A stretch of 64,000 nucleotides of DNA from Calycina herbarum (taxonomy: Eukaryota; Ascomycota; Leotiomycetes; Helotiales; Pezizellaceae): contig LLEY01000217.1 of assembly GCA_001414485.1 (NCBI GenBank), positions 1 through 64,000 on the forward strand, read 5' to 3'. Below, piece after piece: positions 24,136 to 35,109 of the stretch. Both the position numbers and the translations under genes were made by a program. The stretch's first letter is position 1. Every line of letters begins with the position of its first letter. The notes below the pieces were generated by a model that was not told the DNA's origin, made no database searches, and worked only from the letters and a program-made list of their open reading frames with translations.

Positions 24136-24630
24136 GTTTCCTTAGACCGCTTGTTCTAGATGATTTTTGAAGGCGACAAGGGTTCTTCTGGCCATTTAAA
24201 CAATCTTTTCGAAATGTAGGACTCAGCTAAGATAACAGTTCACAGTCAGACCACGGAATTCCGGGCAGTGGAGGAGATCGCTTCCCGACCCCCTGTCTCA
24301 GCCATCTTACAGACCGGATTCCTATTATCTTTTCCTTTTTGAAAAGACATAGTAATCCAGATAGGATATCCGTTACCATTCGGGTGTGGTTGTATGTCTT
24401 TTGCACGGAACCCGATGCAGATTTCGATTCTGACCTCAGCTCCGATCTAAGTCGTTTAAAAATACTCGGCGGGATATGTTGATAAAGAATATATATCCCA
24501 CCAGAAGACTAACAGTTTTCACTCTCGGCACCAAGATTCTCACATGAAAGACGCAGATCCAGGTTAGGCTGTCAACGAGGAATATATACATACACTATAC
24601 TATTTTCTCTCATTACTACTCTCGTCTACC
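24136..24630. promoter_or_regulatory. Bidirectional promoter between SDR 2 and HR-PKS
   Basis: The two start codons face away from each other across 495 bp. The region holds a CGGAATTCCG palindrome (24254-24263), 119 bp from the SDR 2 start and about 370 bp from the PKS start. On the PKS side there is an AATATATA TATA-like stretch at about 24581 and a pyrimidine-rich leader up to the ATG. Confidence 0.7.
24254..24263. promoter_or_regulatory. CGGAATTCCG: putative Zn2Cys6 binding site
   Basis: A perfect ten-base palindrome of the CGG-N4-CCG class in the shared SDR 2/PKS promoter. It is the most symmetrical of the four copies. Confidence 0.7.
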
Positions 24631-27600
24631 ATGGCTCCTTACCTCCAGAATGATCCTCCCTCAAGCGGGGATGCCTCCGGCGCCTCATCGCCTCCTCTAA
24701 TGGCCAAGTCTCTCCCGGAGACAGAGCCAATTGCTATCATTGGAATGGGTACGTGAAACCCACTGTTTTGGAAACTTGAATACAATTCTGATACTCCTTT
24801 AGGCTGCCGGCTTCCAGGAGATGTCAGATCCCCCATTGATCTCTGGAAACTCTTGGTGGCAGAGCAATCTGGCCAATGCGATGTTCCTGGTTCCCGATGG
24901 AACATCGACTCTTTCTACCACCCCAATCTTCAACGTCCTGGAAGCATGAACACCAAGGGCGGATACTTCCTCAATGAAGACATTCGAAACTTCGACAATG
25001 GCTTCTTTGGAATCAACAACATCGAAGCGACCTTCATGGATCCCCAACAGCGTAAACTTCTCGAAGTCTGCTACGAGTGTTTCGAGAGTGCTGGCGCTCC
25101 TCTTGAGGAAGTATCTGGTGCAAACATTGCCTGCTACGTCGGCAATTTCACCACGGATTATATGATCATGCAAGCGAAGAACTCGGATAACTTCCATCGA
25201 TACAACGCCACAGGTATGGGTACGACTATTCTGTCAAACAGAATCAGTCACGTCTTCAACCTTCTCGGTCCCAGGTAAGTTCAAAGCTGCTCAACTTTGT
25301 GAACAGGTCACTAACCCTTGGCAGTGTTGTGCTCGATACCGCTTGTTCTTCTTCTCTCTACGCTGTACAGTAAGTTTATAATATTTCAATTGCATTTCGT
25401 GAGAGGTCACAATTTTTTGCTGTGTATCTGTCACCTGACTTTGCTCCGAAAACACCTTCTCCCCCATTACTTCAGATATTATGGAATACAACACAGAATT
25501 GTTCTCAAGGTTTGGGAAAATCACAAACCGTCTTTCTCATTCTTCTAAACCTCCTCGAACAATATTTTCAATTATCCTAGAACATCTGGCACAAGACCTA
25601 ATAAGGAGGGTGTACACGGAAGAAACAAAAACCATCATACCATTTTTTTATAAAGCAGTTCTGAACTTGAAGATGAGAGATGCTGACTCAGACCTTAAAG
25701 CATGGCTTGCGCTGCTCTCGATGCGGGCGAGTGTGATTCTGCCATCGCTGCTGGTGCCAATTTGATCCAGTCTCCAGAACAGCACTTGGGTACCATGAAA
25801 GCCGGTGTGCTTTCTGGTACTTCTACTTGCCATACCTTCGACACTTCTGCAGATGGTTACGGAAGAGCCGATGGTATTGGTGCCGTCCTCCTCAAGAAGC
25901 TTAGCAAGGCTCTTGAAGATAACGACCCAATCCGAGGTATCATTCGTGGTTCGGCCGTCAATGCCAACGGAAAGACCAATGGTATCACACTTCCAAGTGC
26001 AGATGGACAAGAGGCTGTCATCCGCAAGGCCTACGCCAAGGCCGGCTTGGAGCACGTTCTCAACGAAACCGCTTACGTTGAGTGTCACGGAACTGGTACC
26101 CCAGTAGGAGACCCAATTGAAGTCGAGGCTGTTTCCAGAGTCTTCAAGAAGAGGCTCGCAGGAAACCCACTTCTCATTGGCTCCGTCAAAACAAATATGG
26201 GTCACAGTGAGGCGGCATCTGGATTTTCGAGCATGTTCAAGGTTGCCTTGGCTCTCGAAAAGAGCACAATCCCACCAACGATTGGTGTTAAGAATGTCAA
26301 CCCAAAGATTAAGACCCAGGAATGGGGTGTAAAGATTGTCACCGGGCAAACCGAGTGGCCCACAGAGAACCCAGAATTCAGCTTGTCAAAACCAACTCGA
26401 AGAGCAGGCATCAATTCCTTCGGATATGGAGGAGCAAACTCCCACGTCATCTTGGAATCTGCACAAAACTTCATCCCAGCCAAGAATGGCCCATCATCCG
26501 AGAGATTGTCTCAACTGAGACCTACATTCATTCTCCCAATTTCAGCCAATACCCCTGCCTCTTTGGAGGGACAAATCAAGAACCTCTCGTCCATTGACAT
26601 GAGCGAAGTCAATGTGGTCGATTTGGCATACACTCTTGGCTCACGCAGATCCAAGCTTGCCACCCGAGCTTTCACTTTGGCTGGCCAAAAGACCCTCAAG
26701 GAAGATCTCAGCCCCGACAGCATTGTACATATGGGCGAAAAATCTTACTCTAAACTTCCATTTGCATTCGTTTTTACTGGACAAGGTGCTCAATGGGCAC
26801 AAATGGGCAAGGAGCTCATCGAAGAATTCCCTTCGTTCCGCCGCAGTCTTGTGGAGTTGGATAATGTCCTTCAAACTCTTCCACATGCTCCAAAATGGAC
26901 TCTACGACAGGCCATCCTCGACACCAAGGATGTTTCAAAGATCAACCACGTCACTCGTTCGCAGCCTGTTTGTACCGCTATCCAAATTGCCTACGTTCAA
27001 TTACTCTCCAAGTGGGGCATCAAGCCTGAGGGTGTGATTGGCCACAGTTCCGGTGAAATTGGAGCTGCTTTCGCTGCCGGTTTCCTCACAGCAGCTGAAG
27101 CGATAATTGTAGCATATTATCGTGGATATGTTGTTGGCGAAAGCAAGAACCCAGTTCCAGGAGCAATGATGGCTGCTGGTCTTGGAAAGGAGCAGGCTCA
27201 AGCTGAGATTGACGCTCTTGGCCTCTCCGCAGCTATCCGCGTTGCTTGCATCAACTCCCCTGAGAGCGTCACTATCAGTGGAGATGCCTACGGAATTGAC
27301 AAGCTCCTCGCTAAGCTACAAGAAGCTGGTACCTTTGCTCGAAAACTAGCTACTGATGGAAGAGCCTATCACTCTCATCACATGTCTCTCCTTGGACAAG
27401 ATTATGAGGACCTTCTCGAACAGAACTTGCCAAGTATTCCACAATCAAAGAGACAACATACCGCTCAATGGATCTCATCAGTTACCGGTGAAGCCGTGTC
27501 TGGAAAGGTCCTCCCCAGCTACTGGCGTTCTAACTTGGAGTCTCCTGTCCGATTCAGCGACGCTGTTGAGGGGGTTCTCAAGATTGCCAAATTCCACATG

Positions 27601-30600
27601 ATCGAGTTGGGTCCTCACTCTGCTCTTGAGCTCCCAATCAAGCAAACGAAAGCCAAGTTAAACATCAAAGCAGACGATGTCCACTACTCTGCTGCCCTCA
27701 CTCGAGGAAAGAACGCTGTCACCTGTGTCTTGAACCTGGTCGGCCAACTCTTCCTTTACGGCCACAACATTGACTTTGCCCAAGTCAACTATGTTGAAGC
27801 ATCAATCACCTCACAAGCTTCCCATGATTCGCCATATGCTCAGAACTCCCAAGGCAAAGTTCTCCCAGATCTTCCACCGTATGCATGGACCTACGAAAAC
27901 CTCTTGTGGAATGAGTGCCGCTCAAGTGTCGAGTTCCGAAACCGAAAATACCCTCACCACGATCTTCTCGGTTCTCAAATTCCAGGTGGCAATGGCTTGC
28001 AAACATCCTGGAGAAACATTCTCAAGGTTGAAGACGTGCCGTGGTTGAAAGATCACAAGTTGGAAGAGACAGTCGTCTTCCCTGGAGCTGGCTATGTTGC
28101 TATGGCTATCGAGGCAGCATGCCAGGTTGCCGGCAAGACCGTTGCAGACGCTCCATCTTTCAGTCTTCGTCATGTTCAAATTCTCAAGGCATTTGTTCTC
28201 TCTGCTGACGCAAATGACGGAGGAGCTGAGATTTTCACCACTCTTCGTCCCATGGCAATCTCAGGCACAACCAATTCCAAGAGCTGGTGGGAATTTGAGA
28301 TCACGAGCTACAAGGATGAGCTATCCACCACCCATGCTGCTGGAAAGATCAGCATCGAGGACACCTCAGACAATCTCAAAGCCTCAATTCTTCCTTCTGA
28401 GGTAGATCTTGAAGGTCTCGCCATGCGAAACTGGTATGGTCAATTCATCAAGGTCGGCCTTAACTTCGGCCCTGCCTTCACCTCCATCAAAGAAATCCAG
28501 ACTCCAAGATCCAAGACTGGCAGACACGCTATCGCAAAGACGCAACTTTTGCAAGGCGGTGGTGAGGGAAAGACAACTCAATCTCAATATGTCATCCACC
28601 CAATCACCATTGATGCTATGTTGCAAGCTGGTATCATCGCTGGTACCTCCGGTGTGATCAAGGATCTCGGTGCCAATGTTCCGGTTTCTATTGGTGAGGC
28701 ATACTTCCAGACACCAAAAACTCCAGCAGGAGAGGATTGGTTGATTGATACATCTGCTGAAAGAGTTGGTTTCTCGGCAATTGTCATCACTGCTGCTATG
28801 CACAATGGACAAGGTCAAACATGCGCTTACCTCAAGGACGTTCACGCCACTGGATATCAAGGTGCTGCTCAAGTTGAAGAGGAAGAAGACCGTGAGCCTA
28901 TGCTCAGATTGCTTTGGAAGCCAGATGTGTCCATCATTTCAAGCAAAAGCTTCGCTGAATATCTCGCCCTTTCCGGTTCCCAGGATGCAAAACTCGTTGC
29001 TGCCTTGGATCTCATTGCACACAAAGATCCAGGTCTCAAAATCTTGGATGTAAACACCCCACTAGACCTCAGCAAGAAGTTTTTGGATGTTCTCCGCGTG
29101 GACACCCCATTCAAACGATTCCGATCATATGCCAGAGCCCACTTCTCCGAGAAGAACGAGCTCGTTGTCGAGAATGTCGAAACCCTTCAATCTCTCAACG
29201 AACCCAAAGCAAGCAAGGGCAAGACCGAAGGAGAATACGATGTTGTTGTCGTACCAAGCGGGTTTGACAGCCGAGACTTCGCCACCTTTTCTAAACTGCT
29301 TGCTCCAGGTGGAAAACTCCTAGTTCAATCATCGAAGTACAAGTCATTCGAGGGTTTCTCTACCATTGCTGACAAGACCATTGCCATTTCCACCTTACTC
29401 CCAACTGAGGCGGCTAAGATTAAGCTACGCGATATTCTCGTTGTGGAGGAGGCTGGACAAAAATCTTTCAACGACGTCTTGATCAAGAACCTCTCCAAGA
29501 CCCTTGGCCAAACTATTGAGCGTGTTTCTCTCCACAGCTTGACTGAGGCTGCTGTCAAACCAAAGTCCACCATCATCTCCACTATTGAGCTCAGCCGCCC
29601 CGTCATGTCTACTTTGACCGCCGCTGAGATGGTCAAGGTCAAGATAATGACTGACAAGGCACTCAACCTCGTCTGGTTCACTGGTGGTAACAACTTCGAG
29701 GGAGAGCGACCAGATTTCTCCTTGATCTCCGGTCTTTCCCGTGCACTCATGCTCGAACAACCATCTTTGAAATTTATCACTCTGGATTTGGACTCTCCTC
29801 AACAGAGCGTGGATTCCATGCAAACAATCAACAAATTCCTCAAGGATGCCCACCAGACCGACCCAACTGATTTCGAGTTTGTCTTGCAGAGAGAAATCCT
29901 CCACGTCAGCCGAATGGTTCCAGAAGAGAGCATGAACCGTACTTTCCGTGAGAAGCAAGGAGAGATTCCAAAGCTCACTTCCCTCAAGGATGCCAAGCCA
30001 GCACGTCTCGCCATTGGCACTGTTGGTCAATTTGACAGTTTGTTCTTCAAGGAAGAGAGACCAGATATCTCCCCTCTTGCCGCTGGCACTGTTGAGATTG
30101 AAGTCAAGTCTGTCGGCTTGAACGCAAAGGATTTCTATGCCCTCGCTGGTAAAGTTGAGACCAAGGATGCTGGCTGCAAGCTCGAGTGCAGTGGTGTTGT
30201 TACCAGAGTCGCTAGAGATAACATTAACCGTCTCAAGGTTGGTGATCGTGTGGTGGTCATGGGTCCCGGTCACTTCTTGACCCATGAGCAATTCCCAGAA
30301 TGGGCCTGCCAAAAGCTTGAAGATAACGAGGACTTCAATGTTGTCTCTACTCTTCCGATTGCCTTCTCCACCGCCATCTACGCCCTCCACAACCGTGCCA
30401 ACATCCAAGATGGCGAGTCTGTTCTCATCCACTCCGCAGCTGGTGGTTTGGGTATAGCTGCAATTCAGATCGCTCAGCTCATCAACGCCGATATCTACGC
30501 AACTGTCAGTACCGAGGCCAAGAAGGACTACCTTGTCAAGGAGTTCGGCTTGAACAGAGACCACATCTTCAACTCTCGTGACTCTTCTTTCCTCGCTGAT

Positions 30601-32228
30601 GTCCTTGCTGCTACCAACGGCCGAGGCGTTGATATCGTCCTCAACTCTCTTACTGGTGATCTCTTGCACGACAGTTGGAGAGCATGTGCTCCTTTCGGAA
30701 GATTCGTTGAAGTCGGAAAGCGTGATATTGTTGATGCCGGTAAACTCGACATGGAGATGTTCACCAAGAACGTTACCTTTACTGCTTTCGATCTGAGTTT
30801 CCTCTATGATGCTTCCAATCCTAAGCTGTACAGCGTTTGGTCAAGCCTCGTCGCCGAAACCATGTCCCTGTACAGACAAAAGAAGATCCGAGCTGTCGAG
30901 CCATTGAAGGTCTTCGATGTCTCGGAGATTACTCAAGCTTACCGTTACTTTGGTCTTGGTAACCGTATGGGTAAGATCGCCATCTCCCTCGAGAACAACG
31001 ACTCCATGATTCCAGTAAGTTATCCTTAACATTCCTCACAGTGCAAAACTAACAAATCTTGTAGACTCTACCTTCTAAATTCGATTCTTCATTCAGCTCA
31101 GAGAAAACCTATCTCATGATTGGATGTCTCGGTGGTCTTGGACGAAGTATCTCAAAATGGATGGTCAAGAGAGGTGCCAAGAAATTCGTCTTCATTGGTC
31201 GTAGCGGTACTGATAGAAAGCCCGCACGACTCCTTGTCGACGATTTGGAGGAATCCGGAGCCCATGTCGATGTAGTCCGTGGTGATGTCGGTGTCTATGC
31301 TGATGTCAAGAAGGCTGTCGACATCATCAAGGGACCAATTGGTGGTGTTGTCCAGGCAGCAATGGGTCTCGACGAGGCACTTTGGACCAGCATGTCCATC
31401 GATTACTGGCACACCGGTATCGACCCCAAGCTCGTCGGATCATGGAACTTGTACAACGCAATTGAAGGCCGCTCCAACGACCTCGACTTCTTCCTCATGA
31501 CCTCTTCCGTCTCAGGAAGTGTTGGTACAGCCACTGAAGGAAACTACTGCGCTGCCAACTACTTCTTGGATGTCTTTGCTCGTTTCCTCAAGAGCAAGGG
31601 TCTCCCAGGTATCTCCATTGGTCTTGGTATGATTTCTGAAGTCGGATATCTCCACGAGAACCCTGAGATTGAAGCTCTCCTCTTGAGAAAGGGTATCCAA
31701 GCCATCAACGAGGATGAACTCCTCCAAATCGTTGATATCTCACTCTCCTACAAGGGTGACACTGTCTACGATAAGAAGGCTGCGGGCCACGTCCTCACTG
31801 GTCTCGAACCTCTTGGCATGAAAGCCCTCCGAAAGGCAGGGTTCGCCGGTACCAACCCCACACTCAACGATCCCCGTGCCAGTCTTCTCGCCGCTGCCCT
31901 CGACAGCGAGGCAGATAGCGATTTGAAGAACAACTCTGGTCTCCCAGCTGAACTTGCGGCTGCTCTTGAGGGTGGTGGAGATGTCTTAGATGCCGTTATG
32001 GGATTGATCCTCAAGCGATTCTCGAACTTAGTCTTGCTTCAACTCGACAAGATTGATGTCAAGAGATCTTTGGCAAGATTTGGTATGGATAGTATGTTGG
32101 CGGCTGAGTTCCGTACTTGGTTCTTCCAGGCTTTCAAGGTGGATGTTCCTTTCCTTACCCTGTTGGCTGAGAGTACTACTTTGAGTGCGCTTGGAGAGTT
32201 GGTTTGTGAGGAGATTGAGGCTGAGTAG
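24631..32228 (+). CDS. Highly reducing type I polyketide synthase
   Basis: Five exons (24631-24748, 24803-25274, 25325-25369, 25701-31014, 31065-32228) give 2,370 residues. Domain order is KS (about 32-455), AT (about 565-890), DH (about 960-1262), a degenerate methyltransferase/linker region (about 1265-1640), ER (about 1650-1975), KR (about 1990-2180) and ACP (about 2290-2365). Visible active residues are KS Cys204 (DTACSSS), His341 (HGTGTPVGDP) and His380; AT Ser661 (GHSSG); DH His997 and Asp1183; the ER cofactor loop SAAGGLG (1790); KR GGLG (2006) and Tyr2144; and ACP Ser2326 (GMDSM). I see no SAM-binding motif, so no C-methylation is expected. There is no thioesterase or reductase, so release needs a partner. 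It should build a reduced C-chain in the cytosol that SDRs and the cupin process, as in salicylaldehyde clusters. Confidence 0.97.
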
Positions 32229-33432
32229 ATTTGGGAGCTGTTTCTTTTAGGTATTAAGATTTTTGCTTTTGGGTTTTCTTATGTTTGATTGTTAGATGGA
32301 TTGAAAGATTGTATTTGAAAGTATATGGTCTTCTATGGGTTGAGGTTTCTTTCCCTCTTTTATGTTTACCTGGTTTACCTGGGATGGGATGGCTTCATAG
32401 AATTTCTTATGGATATATGATATGAAATAAAAAATTCCCTCATAAATATGTATCCCTTCATACGCTCCTTGTTTTTTGGTGTACCATTAGAAGACGCTAT
32501 TTGGCAGAACAGATTCACAACAGTGTAGATAAATCTTAAATTTGATAGTTTTCTCCTGTTAATTAGTAGGTAACCTACTGAAACGATGTGCAACAAAATA
32601 TGCACGTCAGTCCAAAAGGGGGAATAGAGGGGTAGTGGTAACGTGGGTGGCTGTGATTTTTGAGGTGGTGGTTTACTGGGTTACGGGTTACTAGTGGCTT
32701 ACCTACAGGTTTACTCGCAAAAAGGGTTAGAGAAGGAGAGGTGGGGATATCAATTCTCTCAACCTCCGGGGAATGAATGATCACAGCCTTCTTGGATGAT
32801 CAGCCTAGGATTTTTCTAACCGTCAAAACTCACCCCTGGGAAATGGAAGGAGAAAAAGATAATACGATCACGTAGAAGAAAATTAAAAGAACACAAATAC
32901 TTGTTACTAGCTTACTAGCTTACTACTAGCTTACTGATGGCTTACTCGCAGCTTACTTGCATCTTATTACTAGAGAGTTAGACAGGGAAAGGATGCTGGT
33001 ATCAAATCACCTAACTTCTTTGAGTCAATAGCTGGGTACTTTTGGGTAGCTGCGGCCAGAGGATCCCAGAAGCAAGATAGTAATAATCGTAGCAAGGAGT
33101 TTTACAGGCTTACTTAGTAATTACTAGTAGCTTACCGGCGAAGACGTAGACAGAAAGATGGTGCGGATATTACCTCAAATAAAGATATCTATCTTTCAGG
33201 TTCAACGCGACCCAACCCATTATGAAAGCGCATTCGCAAATTGACCCAAGTCTCACGTGACCTACTAGGAAACTAAGTTCCAAACTAAAGGGTTAGTGAA
33301 ACTCGCAACTCAGTCATATTCTGAGTCATATTGCAATATCTAAGTGAAGTTGCATTCAGCAACGCGACACGTTTTCAAAATTTACTCTAAATTTCCACAA
33401 CATCTCGCATAACCGAGCACACTTTGCCCACG
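32229..33432. other. Intergenic, PKS 3' side
   Basis: No supportable gene. It contains an imperfect short repeat around GCTTACTA (about 32903-32969, with further copies near 32684-32718 and 33108-33140). Short minus-strand frames at 32375-32605 and 32575-32784 have no features. Confidence 0.5.
32903..32969. repeat. Imperfect GCTTACTA-type short repeat
   Basis: The words TTACTAGC and AGCTTACT recur about six times in 67 bases, with variants such as GATGGCTTACTCGCAGCTTACTTGC. It is non-coding and lies between the PKS and the next small gene. Confidence 0.5.
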
Positions 33433-33747
33433 ATGAAGATCGGCAAGTATGTGAAAGTGGATGAATCCCAACTTCGTCCTCTTTCCCCTGGCAGAGTTCC
33501 GAGACCACAAATAAGTCGCAAGTACGGCCAACGTCCAATTTCTGATGAAACCAGACGAGCATTCGAAGAAAACCTCTCACCAGAAATTCTCGCAGAAGTA
33601 AAAGAGAAGCTCAAGCGGGACTGGTTTATACTAGAACTTCAGCAGATGTGGTCACCCCCCGACACTTTACGACTCCTAACACAAATGTCTAAACTACATA
33701 CGATTTCGAAGAAGGAGGCAAAGAACACGTTGGGTGAGATCAATTAG
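33433..33747 (+). CDS. Small unrecognised charged protein
   Basis: A single exon of 104 residues starting at the first ATG of the frame (context CCCACGATGA). I recognise no family. The protein is basic and helical-looking in its second half (ETRRAFEENLSPEILAEV then KEKLKRDW), with no signal peptide or membrane segment, and a proline-rich stretch (RPLSPGRVPRPQ) near the N-terminus. Codon use looks like that of the neighbouring genes rather than RIP-mutated DNA. It lies 1.2 kb beyond the PKS and has no CGGAANNCCG site that I saw, so I do not count it as part of the cluster. It could be a genuine small gene or chance. Confidence 0.45.
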   Translation: MKIGKYVKVDESQLRPLSPGRVPRPQISRKYGQRPISDETRRAFEENLSPEILAEVKEKLKRDWFILELQQMWSPPDTLRLLTQMSKLHTISKKEAKNTLGEIN

Positions 33748-34657
33748 GGGAATCCCGAGTTTTATGCGAAACCATTTTACAATAAAGCTACATTTTTTTA
33801 TTGGATGCATTAATGATGCTCAGCGATAAATATGGATTAGACGTTGATCCTTCGTTTAAGCTTACCTGGGTTTGAATATGAAGCTACTTGGTCAAGTCTG
33901 GCATGCTCAATTGTATGAAGTGCGCAAGTACAGGGGTTGATGAGATTTTGAGTATACTACTGTTCAGAAGACGAAGATGCTTAGTTTTCCCAAGGAGGAA
34001 TCATAGCTAAGTGAGAACATTAGAACTACATGTCGATCAATAATTTTAGTGTATACTGCAGCCCCGAAATTCAAATACGACGATACGTACTTAACTAGAA
34101 TTGGTAATTGAAGAAATTTCAGAGAAGACTTGGAAGAATGAGACACTCAACTACTCGAGTCTTCTAAATTCTCTCAACAAACTTGTAAAATTATTTGAGA
34201 TCTACTTGAGTGAGGGAAAAAGACATTCGCTTTCAAAACAGAATCATGAACAGTAAAAGCGGCAGTAAATTTTCAGGTTCATACCTGCCTTCCTCTCAAG
34301 GGAATTAACTCAAATACCTGGGACAATTTAGAATATTAACCTAAGGGATTTGAAACAATGAAGTACGATTGTGAAAACTATCTGGATTAATTACCATGAG
34401 TTGATATACTTGTTAACTTACTGCCGCTTTTATTGTCCAACGAGAGAATTTAGTGCTCGCTTAGAGCAGAAGCACAGATCAACATGTAATGATGTAACCT
34501 GAAGGACTCAGAGTGAATGCTTTCGGGTTTTGCTCGGTAGCTTGTTAGTGTAAAGCTAGAGTAGGTTTTTTCAGTTACGTTTACTAGGTGCACTTCTAGC
34601 ACAATTTAAGTCTTTGTTGACCAAGACCATCTCCCCCAAAGAAGCAAAGCTGTAAAG
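33748..34657. other. Intergenic with a MITE
   Basis: No supportable gene. It holds the short inverted-repeat element at 34254-34432. The rest is AT-rich and unremarkable. Confidence 0.5.
34254..34432. mobile_element. MITE with 13-15 bp inverted repeats and TA ends
   Basis: TAAAAGCGGCAGTAA at 34254-34268 is the exact reverse complement of TTACTGCCGCTTTTA at 34418-34432. Taking the outer TA as target duplication gives a 175-bp non-coding element with 13-bp inverted repeats, as for a mariner-type MITE. A related diverged segment starts near 4973. Confidence 0.6.
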
Positions 34658-35109
34658 ATGGCATCACAACTGTCAAAAGAGTCAGATTTCTGTAATGAAG
34701 ACATCAATCACTTGTTACACACTCCAAAAGAGGTTCAAGCTACAGAAACTGGCATCAGAAATGCCCAAAGCCTTCAATTTTTGGCGACAGATCAAGCAGA
34801 TTCATCAGACACCCCAAAAGAGACGCCTGTCAGCACAGGAACCAAAGAAGGTATCATTGCAGAAACTCCACCCACCTATTTAACCTCAATTAAAACCAAT
34901 AAAATAGTTCTAGATCAAGTTGAACGTGTCTACCGACGAGACTGGCCTATGAATTGCTACCTCAATCTCCTTCCCAACGAACTCCTCCCAATTTTCAGAG
35001 AGGTACTTGACCACAACATCGAAACCTTGGAGTCCTGGCGAGGCGAACAGATATTCATTGAAGATGATCTTGAGCCACTGAGCTTCGAAGATAGGTCGGA
35101 TGGGGATTA

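Noticed and set aside
25481..25765. Open frame in the long PKS intron, considered as an extra exon
   Set aside because: Joining 25369 directly to 25701 restores the KS consensus (LYAVHMAC) in frame. Any added exon would insert residues into the KS core.
29425..30669. A 414-codon open frame on the minus strand inside the PKS gene
   Set aside because: It mirrors the strongly coding plus-strand ER and linker region, where codon bias keeps the antisense frame open. It has no domain and no start context.
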